DNA of 64,000 bases, taken from positions 28,643 through 92,642 of the forward strand of contig JAFMLE010000006.1 of assembly GCA_017852395.1 (NCBI GenBank), read 5' to 3'. This document shows positions 9,784-18,613 of the stretch, piece after piece. Made by a program: the position numbers and the translations under genes. The notes beneath the pieces are model-generated. The model searched no databases. It was not told the origin of the DNA and worked only from the letters and a program-made list of their open reading frames with translations. How positions within the stretch are numbered: the stretch's first letter is position 1; every line of letters starts with the position of its first letter. Origin of the DNA: Flavobacteriaceae bacterium. Lineage in GTDB: Bacteria; Bacteroidota; Bacteroidia; Flavobacteriales; Flavobacteriaceae.

Positions 9784-10312
9784 ATTTTGGAATAAAGCTT
9801 TTGCGGTATTTTTCAAAATCTTCGGGTTTGCTAAACGTCTGATAGTCGCCTTGCTTAATCATCTTGAGATACAACTCCAGTTGTTGGGGGGTTTGGTAGC
9901 CAACTACGGGTGTAATCAGATCGCCCATTTCGCTTAAAAAAACAATTGTGGGGTATCCGCTGACCCCCAAAAATTGTGTAAACTGATGGGTGGCATTTCG
10001 TCCTTTTCGTTCGGGGTTATAGTTGGGATTGGTAAAGGTGTTGCCGTAGAACTGGATTTGTTCTTGGCCTTCAGCATCAAATTTTACAGCATAGTAATGG
10101 GTATTTACATAGTCTGCAACGTAGGGATTTCCAAAGGTATTTTTGTCCAATAGCTTACATGGACCACACCACTTAGTAAACACATCCATGATGATTTTTT
10201 TGGGTTCCTTTTTTTGAGCTTCTAGAGCCTCGGCCAAACTCATCCACTGTATGGATTGCCCATAAATGGGTGCGGTTAGGATAAAAAATAATAAAATGAA
10301 TAGTTTTCTCAT
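9773..10312 (-). CDS. Periplasmic thioredoxin-fold protein
   Basis: A 179-aa protein with a signal peptide (residues 1-19, cut after IYGQ) and a thioredoxin fold with the active site C49-G-P-C52 in KWCGPCK. The downstream cis-Pro region appears as SGYPTIVF. It resembles the Thioredoxin_7/DUF255-like secreted proteins common in Bacteroidota and probably reduces or exchanges disulfides in the periplasm. It is the last gene of a three-gene minus-strand unit with the POT transporter (9-nt gap) and DPP-IV. A link to peptide metabolism is inferred from position only. Confidence 0.85.
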   Translation of the reverse strand: MRKLFILLFFILTAPIYGQSIQWMSLAEALEAQKKEPKKIIMDVFTKWCGPCKLLDKNTFGNPYVADYVNTHYYAVKFDAEGQEQIQFYGNTFTNPNYNPERKGRNATHQFTQFLGVSGYPTIVFLSEMGDLITPVVGYQTPQQLELYLKMIKQGDYQTFSKPEDFEKYRKSFIPKFKG

Positions 10313-10321
10313 AATGCATAA

Positions 10322-11851
10322 TTAGTGAACATCTCCCATAAGGCGTTTGATAAATGGTGAGGCCAGTAGTACAATCAATCCTGCTGCCAATGCATATTTG
10401 GCAATCAAATCAAATCCACCCAAATAAATGTCCAATGACTGTAACCCTCCAATTTCACTGTCCGTACTTTCTACAGCAAGTTTTTTGCCAATAAATCCAA
10501 CTAATTGAAAGGCATAAGAAGAGGACAAAAACCATACGCCCATCATAAAGGCTACGATGCGTTTGGGAGACAAATCTGTTATTTTGGAAAGACCAACTGG
10601 GGACATAAACAATTCACCAACAGAGATCAAAAAGTACATGATCATCAAGTAAGAAAAAGGCACCATCCCATTTTCATCAGCGGCGTTTCCACTAATTGAT
10701 AATATGAAAAAACTGATCCCTGCAAAGAGCAATCCCAAACCAAATTTGTAGGGTGTTCTTGGGTCTTTTCCTTTTTTCTTCAGATAAGTAAACAACATCG
10801 AAATGGGTATGGATAACAAAATAATATACATCGAATTAAGCGCATTGGTTTGCGCAGCATCGATAAAGGTCAGGTTTACATTTCGAGCAGCAAATAACGT
10901 AATCACACTCCCCGAAAGTTCATGAAATCCCCAAAAAATGGTCATAAACAGGGTGATTAAAATGGCTACGATTAGCTTTTTTCGATCTTCTGGGGTGACC
11001 TGTATAAGGATATAGATCATATAGGCCAAAATAACAACACCAACAACCTTGAAGATCACATTGACCAAATTTTGGCCTTCAAACAAAGAACCAGGCCCAC
11101 CCAAAGATTGGTAAGAAGCCAACATCAATGCAATGATCGGGGCGCTCAAAAAGGCCAAAACTCGAATGAGATTTCCTCTGGATACCCCCAAAATTTTGGT
11201 TTGCAATGCTTCTGGGTTGGGGGGCAATCCTTTAGCACCAAAAACGCCGGACTTCATTCCTTGCCAAAAAAATGCCAAACCTGTTAGCATCCCAATGCCG
11301 GCTAAGCCAAAACCATAGTGCCAGCCGTATTCTCTACCCAGCCAGCCACACAATAATGGAGCGATAAAACCTCCGATGTTGATTCCCATATAGAAAATGA
11401 CAAAACCGGAGTCTTTGCGGCGATCACCATCTTTGTATAATGACCCTACGAAGGTTGAAATATTCGGTTTAAAAAAACCGTTTCCTACAACAATAAAAGC
11501 CAGAGCAAGAAAAAAGGTAAGGTTGTTTTCAATGGCTAGGACAAAATGCCCCAAGGCCATCAGAATTCCACCCAATAAGATGGATTGCCGAAAGCCCAAA
11601 TACGTATCCGATATTTTACCTCCTACCACCGTTGAGGCATAGACCAACGATCCATAGGATGCATAAACAGCTGCTGCTGCTATATCTCTAGTTGCCAAGG
11701 CTTCAAAAATTTCATTGACCATGTACAGGGTCAATAAGGCGCGCATACCGTAGAAGCTAAAACGCTCCCACAATTCGGCAAAAAATAAATACAATAATCC
11801 TTTTGGGTGGCCAAAAAAACCGTTATCGGGGTGGGTGGTGTTTAAATCCAT
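10322..11851 (-). CDS. Proton-dependent oligopeptide transporter (POT/PTR2 family)
   Basis: A 509-aa MFS transporter with about 12-14 membrane helices. The POT signature ELWERFSFYGMRA (ExxERFxYY-like proton-coupling motif on helix 1) lies at residues about 26-38, and the PTR2 signature FYMGINIGGFIAPL follows near 155. The family imports di- and tripeptides with protons across the inner membrane. The gene sits 8 nt after a periplasmic dipeptidyl peptidase gene, which would supply exactly such substrates, so the pair makes a coherent peptide-scavenging operon. Confidence 0.93.
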   Translation of the reverse strand: MDLNTTHPDNGFFGHPKGLLYLFFAELWERFSFYGMRALLTLYMVNEIFEALATRDIAAAAVYASYGSLVYASTVVGGKISDTYLGFRQSILLGGILMALGHFVLAIENNLTFFLALAFIVVGNGFFKPNISTFVGSLYKDGDRRKDSGFVIFYMGINIGGFIAPLLCGWLGREYGWHYGFGLAGIGMLTGLAFFWQGMKSGVFGAKGLPPNPEALQTKILGVSRGNLIRVLAFLSAPIIALMLASYQSLGGPGSLFEGQNLVNVIFKVVGVVILAYMIYILIQVTPEDRKKLIVAILITLFMTIFWGFHELSGSVITLFAARNVNLTFIDAAQTNALNSMYIILLSIPISMLFTYLKKKGKDPRTPYKFGLGLLFAGISFFILSISGNAADENGMVPFSYLMIMYFLISVGELFMSPVGLSKITDLSPKRIVAFMMGVWFLSSSYAFQLVGFIGKKLAVESTDSEIGGLQSLDIYLGGFDLIAKYALAAGLIVLLASPFIKRLMGDVH

Positions 11852-11859
11852 TTTTTGGG

Positions 11860-14022
11860 TTATAAGTTGTCCGTTATAAATTTAGTGATTTTCGTAAACA
11901 GGTGCTGCGTAGCATTGGCACCATAAATTCCATGGTTTCGATCGGGGTAGATCAACCATTCGAATTGCTTGTCTGCAGCGATCAGTGCATTGACCATGCG
12001 CATGGTGTTTTGGACATGGACATTGTCGTCCCCTGATCCGTGTACGATCAAGAGCTTGCCTTCTAACTGATGGGCATAATTAAGCGGTGAATTGAGGTCA
12101 TAGCCTTCGGGATTTTCTTGTGGAGTCTGCATATAACGCTCGGTATATATGGTGTCATAAAACCGCCAATTGGTCACTGGAGCCACCGATACTGCCATGG
12201 AAAATACCCCCTGCCCGGTTAACAAACACTGTAGGGCCATGTGTCCGCCAAAACTCCACCCCCAAATTCCAACTCTAGAGGCATCTATATAGCTACGTGT
12301 TCCTAAAATACGTGCGGCTTCGATTTGATCTTCTGCCTCGTACTTGACCAAGTTCTTATAGGTTACTTTTTTAAATGCAGCCCCCTTGAATCCCGTTCCA
12401 CGGCCATCAATACAAGCAATGATATACCCTTGATTGACTAACATTTTGTGCCATAGGTCTCGCGTACCTCCCCAGCGGTCTGTAACCTGTTGTGATCCAG
12501 GCCCTGAGTATTGGAAAAGCAATAATGGATATTTTTTGTTTGGGTCAAAATCATGAGGCTTAAGCAGGTACATATTGAGTGACTGACCATTTACTTCCAA
12601 GGTGCCAAATTCTTTTTCAGGAAGGTTATAAGCGGTTAATTTTTCTTTCAACGCATCGTTGTTCAACAACGTTCTTACCACGGCTGCATTTTTGGTACTT
12701 CTCAGCAAATAAGTAGAAGGTGTTTTCTCATCAGAATAACTGTGTATGTAGTAGCTACCATCGGCACTAAAAGTTGCGCCATTATAACCACTAGAATGAG
12801 ACAACAACCGCTTTCTTTTGCCGTTAATTTTAATCGCAAACACAGCGCGCCCAATTGTTGTTTGTTCTACAGAAGCATAGTACACCTCTTTGGTTTTGGG
12901 GTTGTATTGATACAGATCAGTAACCTCCCAATTGCCTTGAGTGATCTGGCGAATCAATTTGCCAGAAGCACTGTAGTGGTAGATATGGTTATAACCGTCT
13001 TTTTCGCTTGTCCATAAAAAACTTTGGTCGTCGAGGTATTTTAAATTATCATGAACGTCAACATAGGTGTCTTCTTTTTCTTCCAAAATAAGTTTTGTCG
13101 ATTTACTAGGAAGTTCGACATGCCACAACCGCAGGTGATTTTGATGGCGGTTAAGGGTTCGAATACTAAGAATGTTGGTGTTGGGTACAAAAGAAAAACG
13201 AGGCAAATAATACATCGGATCCGACTCCAGTTTGATCGCGTCGGTTTGTTGGGTTTTGAGACTAAAAGACTTTAGACCAACAACGGCATTGGATTCTCCT
13301 GCCTTAGGGTATCTAAACGTATAAGGAAAAGGATAAAGATCGGTGCCATAAACATCCATAGAAAAAACAGGTACTTGAGACTCATCAAAATGCATAAAAG
13401 CAATATGATCACTGGCGGTATTCCATTGAAAAGCACGAACAAAACCAAACTCTTCTTCATAAACCCAATCCGTAATTCCGTTGATGGTTTGGTCATCGCC
13501 ATCAAAAGTAATTTGCGTCACTTGACCGGAAGTCAAATCTTTATAATACAAATTGCGCTCTTTTACAAAGGCAATTTTTTTTCCATCGGGGGCCAATTGG
13601 GGCTCTTGAATCCAATTTTCTGAAACCGCTTCTAGCGTTTTGGTATTAAAATCATAAAGCGCATAATGTCCAAAGTTGGAACGCCGGTAGATGGGAATCT
13701 CTTCGAGTGTTAGCACCACTTTTGACTCGTCTTTTGAAAAGGCATATCCCGTAAAGAAAGGAATTCCTTTCTGAGGATCCGTTTCTAATAAGATGGTCGT
13801 GGCATTGGGGTTTGCATAGGATTTTTTTAGAATTTGTGCGGTTTGATTTTTACGATCCAGTTCGAGCACCGTATAGTTTTGTCCGTCCGATAACGAACGA
13901 ATCGCTTCAAGTCGCTCGGGCTCATACTGGTATTCGAAAATACTTTTTATCGTAAGCTCAGCTTGCTGGGCATGAGCCGTTAGGACACTAAACGATACTA
14001 AAAAAATAAAGATGCGTTTCAT
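11860..14022 (-). CDS. Dipeptidyl peptidase IV, S9 family prolyl peptidase
   Basis: A secreted serine peptidase of about 720 aa. I start at 14022, which gives a clean signal peptide (MKRIFIF...HAQ); an in-frame ATG nine bases upstream (14031) is possible. An N-terminal beta-propeller (about residues 40-450) carries VYEEEFG, the double-Glu motif that holds the substrate amino terminus in DPP-IV. The alpha/beta-hydrolase C-terminal domain has S590 in GWSFGGH, the Asp in GSGDDNVH and the His in RNHGIYG. It removes Xaa-Pro dipeptides in the periplasm. It leads the operon with the POT transporter and the thioredoxin-like protein. Confidence 0.94.
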   Translation of the reverse strand: MKRIFIFLVSFSVLTAHAQQAELTIKSIFEYQYEPERLEAIRSLSDGQNYTVLELDRKNQTAQILKKSYANPNATTILLETDPQKGIPFFTGYAFSKDESKVVLTLEEIPIYRRSNFGHYALYDFNTKTLEAVSENWIQEPQLAPDGKKIAFVKERNLYYKDLTSGQVTQITFDGDDQTINGITDWVYEEEFGFVRAFQWNTASDHIAFMHFDESQVPVFSMDVYGTDLYPFPYTFRYPKAGESNAVVGLKSFSLKTQQTDAIKLESDPMYYLPRFSFVPNTNILSIRTLNRHQNHLRLWHVELPSKSTKLILEEKEDTYVDVHDNLKYLDDQSFLWTSEKDGYNHIYHYSASGKLIRQITQGNWEVTDLYQYNPKTKEVYYASVEQTTIGRAVFAIKINGKRKRLLSHSSGYNGATFSADGSYYIHSYSDEKTPSTYLLRSTKNAAVVRTLLNNDALKEKLTAYNLPEKEFGTLEVNGQSLNMYLLKPHDFDPNKKYPLLLFQYSGPGSQQVTDRWGGTRDLWHKMLVNQGYIIACIDGRGTGFKGAAFKKVTYKNLVKYEAEDQIEAARILGTRSYIDASRVGIWGWSFGGHMALQCLLTGQGVFSMAVSVAPVTNWRFYDTIYTERYMQTPQENPEGYDLNSPLNYAHQLEGKLLIVHGSGDDNVHVQNTMRMVNALIAADKQFEWLIYPDRNHGIYGANATQHLFTKITKFITDNL

Positions 14023-14112
14023 TGCTGCCATGTGTGGGTTTTTGTGTGATGGAAAATAATCAAATCAATGCTAATGGAGAAATCTTTATCCAAAGTTTCA
14101 CACTTAAAAAAG

Positions 14113-14120
14113 TATCTTTG
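14113..14120 (+). promoter_or_regulatory. -7 box (TATCTTTG) of the HMG-CoA reductase gene
   Basis: TATCTTTG matches the Bacteroidota TAnnTTTG element and ends 16 nt before the ATG at 14137. No clear TTG is found at the -33 distance. Its position rules against translation starting at the upstream in-frame ATG at 14068, since the promoter would then lie inside the gene. Confidence 0.5.
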
Positions 14121-14136
14121 TCAGAAAGCTATTGGG

Positions 14137-15456
14137 ATGGATAAGCAAATTCAAGGGTTTTCTAAAAAATCGAAAGCAGAAAAAATCGATTGGGTAGCAG
14201 CACAATTTTTTCATGACGCCCAAGCTGCCAAAGCCCTTTTGGCCACCTATTGGAATACCGACGAAGCACTTCAACGCCTTCATGATGAGTTTACCGAAAA
14301 CACCCTGACCAATTTTTATCTCCCGCTGGGGGTGGCTCCTAATTTTTTGATCAACGGCCACAACTATGTCCTACCTATGGCCATAGAAGAAAGCTCTGTG
14401 GTTGCTGCTGCTTGCAAAGCTGCAAAATTTTGGGTTGATCGTGGAGGGTTTCGTGCCGAAGTTATTGGAGTAGAAAAGGTTGGGCAAGTACACTTTACGT
14501 TTGATGGTGATCCCAAAAGCCTTGTAGATTTTTATCATCAAATAAAATCTTCTTTGTTAGCAGCTTGCGCACCCTTAACCAAAAATATGGAACAACGAGG
14601 GGGCGGTATTCTCCATATGGAGTTGGTCGACAAAACGACCGATTTAGAAAATTATTATCAGCTCCATCTCACCTTTAGGACTGCCGATGCAATGGGGGCT
14701 AATTTTATCAATTCGTGTTTGGAACAAATCGCTAACAGCCTGTTGGCAGAAGCAGAAAATTATGCGCCATTTAAGGCCACAGGCCAATCCTTAGAGGTAA
14801 TAATGAGCATCTTGTCCAATTATGTTCCTAACTGTCGGGTACGTGCAGAAGTGCGTTGCCCAAAATCCGATTTGGGGACCCATGACGGACTGACATCCGA
14901 ACAGTTTGCTGACAAATTTATTCGGGCAGTCGCCATTGCCAAAGCAGAACCCTATCGTGCCGTTACCCACAATAAAGGGATTATGAATGGAATCGATGCC
15001 GTTGTGCTGGCCACCGGAAACGATTTTAGAGCTGTCGAAGCCGGGGTGCATGCCTTTGCATCACGCCATGGCCGCTATACCAGTCTCAGCGATGCATATT
15101 ATGAAGGAGACGATTTTGTGTTTTCAATTGAGTTGCCCCTGGCACTCGGTACAGTAGGGGGCTTGACCAGCTTACATCCGTTGGTAAAATGGTCTTTGGA
15201 ACTTTTGGGAAACCCCAATGCAGAAGAATTGATGCAAATTGTGGCCGTAGCAGGATTGGCCCAAAATTTTGCCGCTGTGCACTCTTTGGTCAGTTCGGGG
15301 ATTCAAAAAGGGCATATGAAAATGCATTTGCTAAACATCCTCAATCAATTTAAAGCCTCCGAAAAACAAAAAGAAAAAGCCCTTACTTTTTTTACCCACG
15401 AAAAAGTAAGTCACCAAGCTGTAAGGAATTTTTTAGAACAAAATACGGGGGTATGA
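14137..15456 (+). CDS. mvaA: Hydroxymethylglutaryl-CoA reductase, class II
   Basis: A 439-aa enzyme that converts HMG-CoA to mevalonate. The catalytic residues of the Pseudomonas mevalonii enzyme can be matched with constant spacing: the Glu of EESSVVAA (84/85), K280 in HNKGIMNG, D296 in TGNDFRAVEA and H393 in KGHMKMH. There are no membrane segments, as expected for class II. Class II enzymes were first known as degradative, but with the adjacent GHMP kinase (4-nt overlap) a biosynthetic role in the mevalonate pathway is more likely; Flavobacteriia use this route. A start at 14068 would add 23 atypical residues and span the -7 box, so 14137 is preferred. Confidence 0.93.
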   Translation: MDKQIQGFSKKSKAEKIDWVAAQFFHDAQAAKALLATYWNTDEALQRLHDEFTENTLTNFYLPLGVAPNFLINGHNYVLPMAIEESSVVAAACKAAKFWVDRGGFRAEVIGVEKVGQVHFTFDGDPKSLVDFYHQIKSSLLAACAPLTKNMEQRGGGILHMELVDKTTDLENYYQLHLTFRTADAMGANFINSCLEQIANSLLAEAENYAPFKATGQSLEVIMSILSNYVPNCRVRAEVRCPKSDLGTHDGLTSEQFADKFIRAVAIAKAEPYRAVTHNKGIMNGIDAVVLATGNDFRAVEAGVHAFASRHGRYTSLSDAYYEGDDFVFSIELPLALGTVGGLTSLHPLVKWSLELLGNPNAEELMQIVAVAGLAQNFAAVHSLVSSGIQKGHMKMHLLNILNQFKASEKQKEKALTFFTHEKVSHQAVRNFLEQNTGV

Positions 15457-16346
15457 ACGCATACGGTAGAGGTAAAATTTTACTCGCCTCAGAGTATCTG
15501 GTCTTACACGGTGCCCAAGCCTTAGCGTTGCCAACTCGATTGGGTCAAGCCTTTGATGTAAAACCTCATGAAGAAAAACTATTGCACTGGCAAAGTAAAG
15601 ATCCCCAAAACATCGTTTGGTTTGATGCCCTTTTTGAGCCACCAAACTTTAATATTATTCGTGCAAACGACATCAAAATTGCCACTACACTTCAAGCGAT
15701 GCTTCTTGCAACAAAACGGTATAGCCAAAAAAATTGGGAGGGCACAGGAACGGTAGTAAGCCGTTTAGAATTTGAGCGCCAATGGGGCTTGGGTAGCTCG
15801 TCGACATTGATATATTTTTTAGGTCTTTGGGGGCAGAGCAATCCCTATCGTATTTTAGAAGATACGCTGGGCGGTAGCGGCTACGACATTGCTGCTGCAG
15901 CTGCTGATGGACCTATTTTATATACGCGTAATCAAGACCAACCCCTGATTGAAAAAGCCCCTTTTAACCCTGCTTTTAAGGACCATTTGATCTTTGTTTA
16001 TCGCAACAAAAAGAAAAACAGCCAAAAAGCCATCAAACCCCTTTTGGATCAAAAACCTTCAAAAAAACTCCTTGATCAAAGCCAAGCACTGACCGATGCA
16101 TTTGTACAAGCTGCTACGTTGGAGGACTTTCAAGAAGTCCTTGTTGCTCACGAAAAAATGATCGCTTCCTATATTGGCCAACCCACGCTTAAAGAAACGT
16201 TGTTTGCGGATTTTGGAGGGGCTGTTAAAAGTTTAGGCGCTTGGGGAGGTGATTTTATTTTAGCCGCTTCAAAAGAGCCTATGGAAGCCTACTTTAACAA
16301 TTTGGGCTATACAACACAGTTTAGATATTCTGACTTTATCCTATAA
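15453..16346 (+). CDS. GYDIA-family GHMP kinase (mevalonate-pathway type)
   Basis: A 297-aa small-molecule kinase. The start AYGRGKILLASEYLVLHG is the usual GHMP N terminus. The ATP-binding loop WGLGSSST lies at 111-118 and the family name motif GYDIA at 143-147. The C terminus has a glycine-rich GGAVKSLGAWGGDF typical of the GHMP C-terminal domain. It starts in the ATGA that ends the HMG-CoA reductase gene. The likely substrate is mevalonate or phosphomevalonate, but I cannot decide which from sequence. A strong terminator follows five bases after the stop. Confidence 0.85.
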   Translation: MNAYGRGKILLASEYLVLHGAQALALPTRLGQAFDVKPHEEKLLHWQSKDPQNIVWFDALFEPPNFNIIRANDIKIATTLQAMLLATKRYSQKNWEGTGTVVSRLEFERQWGLGSSSTLIYFLGLWGQSNPYRILEDTLGGSGYDIAAAAADGPILYTRNQDQPLIEKAPFNPAFKDHLIFVYRNKKKNSQKAIKPLLDQKPSKKLLDQSQALTDAFVQAATLEDFQEVLVAHEKMIASYIGQPTLKETLFADFGGAVKSLGAWGGDFILAASKEPMEAYFNNLGYTTQFRYSDFIL

Positions 16347-16380
16347 AAAAATGCCCGACTGTGTCGGGCATTTAAATTTT
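16344..16380. terminator. Bidirectional intrinsic terminator
   Basis: A perfect 9-bp stem (16351-16359 with 16363-16371, arms ATGCCCGAC and GTCGGGCAT) closes a 3-nt loop. It is preceded by a run of A (16345-16351) and followed by TTTAAATTTT, so it can end transcription of both the kinase gene (plus) and the convergent foldase operon (minus). It is the clearest terminator in the window. Confidence 0.9.
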
Positions 16381-16393
16381 CGATTTAACGATA

Positions 16394-18511
16394 CTAGTAG
16401 TATAACGGGCGGTTGTCAGTGATTTCTGCAGCAGACTTGAGTGCTTCAAAAATTGAAGATGACAAACGATTGTACTCTTCTGTTCTAAGCGCATTGGCAT
16501 AGGCCGTATAGCTGGGAAGGTCTTCTGCAATTTCTTTGGCCGTAAGGTGTACAAGATATACGCCATTGTTGCCTTCGAGGAGGGAAGAAGTCTCGTTGAC
16601 CTCTAGTGCAAAAGCAGCCCCAATAATATAAGGTTCTTTACCTGCGCCAACGAGTGTCGCATTCTTTTGGGTTACCGCAGAAGCCGTTTCTATTTCTTCA
16701 TCAATCTTTTCAGAAAGTTCTTGTACAGTTTTGAACGCATCATATTCTTTTTTGATCCACGCAGCTTTTTTCTGTTTTTCGATAATCGGTGTCACAGCAT
16801 CGCGCGCCTCAGCTACAGATTCTATACCTTCTTGTGCTACTTTTGAAAGCTGTACAACGGCATACCCACCGGAGGATAATGAAAATTTACGGATGTCTCC
16901 AAGATCGGTTTCAGAATCAAAAGCCCATTGGACAATGGCTCTTTGACGGCCGATGCCTCCGGGTAAAAACTCGTCCATTACATTGAGGTTGCGTACGGGG
17001 ACCAGATTGTAATTATTTTTTTCGGCAGTTGCCACAAAATCGTTGGCATTTTTACTGTCAATTTCAAATTGTGTTGCTTCTTTAAAAATGATGTTAGAGG
17101 TCTCGTCTGAGGGGACAATTTCTTTGACAACCTCAGCCAATAATACCAAATCTTGTTTGTCCTCTACCTTGATGACATGAAACCCAAAATCGGTTTCTAC
17201 TACACCAATTCTTCCAATACGATTGCTGTTGGCAAAATCAAAAAACTTTTGATCCATCACTCCTTCTTGAAAAAATCCAAGGTCACCACCCAAAGAACGG
17301 GTTGGACCGTCTGAGTTAGCCATGGCAACTTCAGCAAAAGTATCGGGGCTTCTTCGTACTTGACGATACAAACTGTTGGCCAATCGTTCAGCTTCTGCTT
17401 TTGTCCGCGTAACCGATGCGTTGGCTCTTGCAGCACCTTGATATGCGATCAAAATGTGGCTGGCGCGAATAGAGGCGTCTTTTTTGCGCCCAATCAATTT
17501 TGAGATTTTATAGGTGTTGCCGTCTTTATAGGGCCCGAAAGTTTCCCCTTCGTTTAGGGCAAAAATCACCTCTGCAAACTCACCGGGCAAGTTGCCTTTG
17601 GTTTTGTAGAGGGAGTCAAACGGCTGGTCCGAATAACGATCGATAAATTCTGACAGGTTTTTGGTGGTTTTAAAACCCTCTAAGGTGTCCGTAAGTTTAG
17701 AAACGTCGTTATACTCGATTTTTGTGTCTAACAAAGCTTCCAATTCGTCATAGAGGTAGGCTTCATCTTCTGGTGAAGCTTCTTCTCCAAAATAGACATA
17801 TTGGATGTGACGGTACGCCTCTTTTTTGAAATCTTCTTGATGATCGGCTATGTATTTTTTGATGTCTTGATCTGTTACTTTAATTAGACTATCTGGCACC
17901 ACATCAAAAGGAATTTTGACGTATTCTAGATTGACTTTGTCATTTTCGAGGTGATAGGTGGCTTTTCCTTCTTGCTCGGTAAATCCGCTGCTGGATCGAA
18001 TTAGATCAAGATAAATATTTTCTTTTGCCATCGAGATGATTGAGGCTTCTTGATATTTCCACTGATCGTAGGCTACTGGGTTTTCGGCTTTCATCTGTGC
18101 AATAAAGTCAGTAAAGCGTCCGAAATCGAAAAATCCGGCTTCGTTTTGAAAACGAGGATCATTGATAAAGGCATCATTGGAGGAAAGGATCTGCTCGATT
18201 TGGTCGCGCCCTGCATCAATCCCCAAACTTTTAAATTGTTGTTCCAAAATCAACCCGCGAAGCGATTGTTCCCAAACAGCATTGACTGCTTGTAGGGTGG
18301 TAAAGTTGTAAGACCGTTCGGTTTGTTCTACCAGTTGTCTAAAAAATTCTACTTCGATGTCTTGTTCATTGACAACTCCAATAGGGTCTGTAGGAGCGCC
18401 TCCGTTGTTATTTCCATCAAAAACCCCTGAAATTACAAAGGCGAAAAGCGCCATTCCGATTACAAAAATCAAAAAAATGGAACGCTGTCTTATCTGTCCT
18501 AAAATGGCCAT
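16394..18511 (-). CDS. Membrane-anchored periplasmic peptidyl-prolyl isomerase/foldase (PpiD/SurA-like)
   Basis: A 705-aa protein with an N-terminal signal anchor (about residues 10-31), a SurA_N-like chaperone region rich in charged helices, and a parvulin domain at about 345-460 (ASHILIAY ... GGDLGFFQEG ... FGFHVIKV). A second, degenerate parvulin-like stretch may lie after 500. It assists folding of outer-membrane and periplasmic proteins. It is last in a minus-strand run that contains lptC, an outer-membrane protein and a CNNM/CorC protein, separated from the latter by 102 bp with a hairpin. The architecture resembles PpiD; no symbol is assigned because Bacteroidota homologues are divergent. 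Confidence 0.9.
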   Translation of the reverse strand: MAILGQIRQRSIFLIFVIGMALFAFVISGVFDGNNNGGAPTDPIGVVNEQDIEVEFFRQLVEQTERSYNFTTLQAVNAVWEQSLRGLILEQQFKSLGIDAGRDQIEQILSSNDAFINDPRFQNEAGFFDFGRFTDFIAQMKAENPVAYDQWKYQEASIISMAKENIYLDLIRSSSGFTEQEGKATYHLENDKVNLEYVKIPFDVVPDSLIKVTDQDIKKYIADHQEDFKKEAYRHIQYVYFGEEASPEDEAYLYDELEALLDTKIEYNDVSKLTDTLEGFKTTKNLSEFIDRYSDQPFDSLYKTKGNLPGEFAEVIFALNEGETFGPYKDGNTYKISKLIGRKKDASIRASHILIAYQGAARANASVTRTKAEAERLANSLYRQVRRSPDTFAEVAMANSDGPTRSLGGDLGFFQEGVMDQKFFDFANSNRIGRIGVVETDFGFHVIKVEDKQDLVLLAEVVKEIVPSDETSNIIFKEATQFEIDSKNANDFVATAEKNNYNLVPVRNLNVMDEFLPGGIGRQRAIVQWAFDSETDLGDIRKFSLSSGGYAVVQLSKVAQEGIESVAEARDAVTPIIEKQKKAAWIKKEYDAFKTVQELSEKIDEEIETASAVTQKNATLVGAGKEPYIIGAAFALEVNETSSLLEGNNGVYLVHLTAKEIAEDLPSYTAYANALRTEEYNRLSSSIFEALKSAAEITDNRPLYY

Positions 18512-18590
18512 AAGTTTAACTTTTTGGTGGATGCGAATTTACGATAACTTACAAGATTTAAAAAAGAAAATAGCAATAAATCAAGTGGTT

Positions 18591-18610
18591 AATCCCGAAT
18601 TGGGATTTTT
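18591..18610. terminator. Hairpin between the CNNM gene and the foldase gene
   Basis: Arms AATCCC (18591-18596) and GGGATT (18602-18607) enclose a 5-nt loop just after the stop of the CNNM gene. The T run is on the plus strand, so on the minus-strand transcript the hairpin lacks a U tract. It may act as a processing or partial stop site rather than a full terminator. Confidence 0.35.
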
Positions 18611-18613
18611 GAG

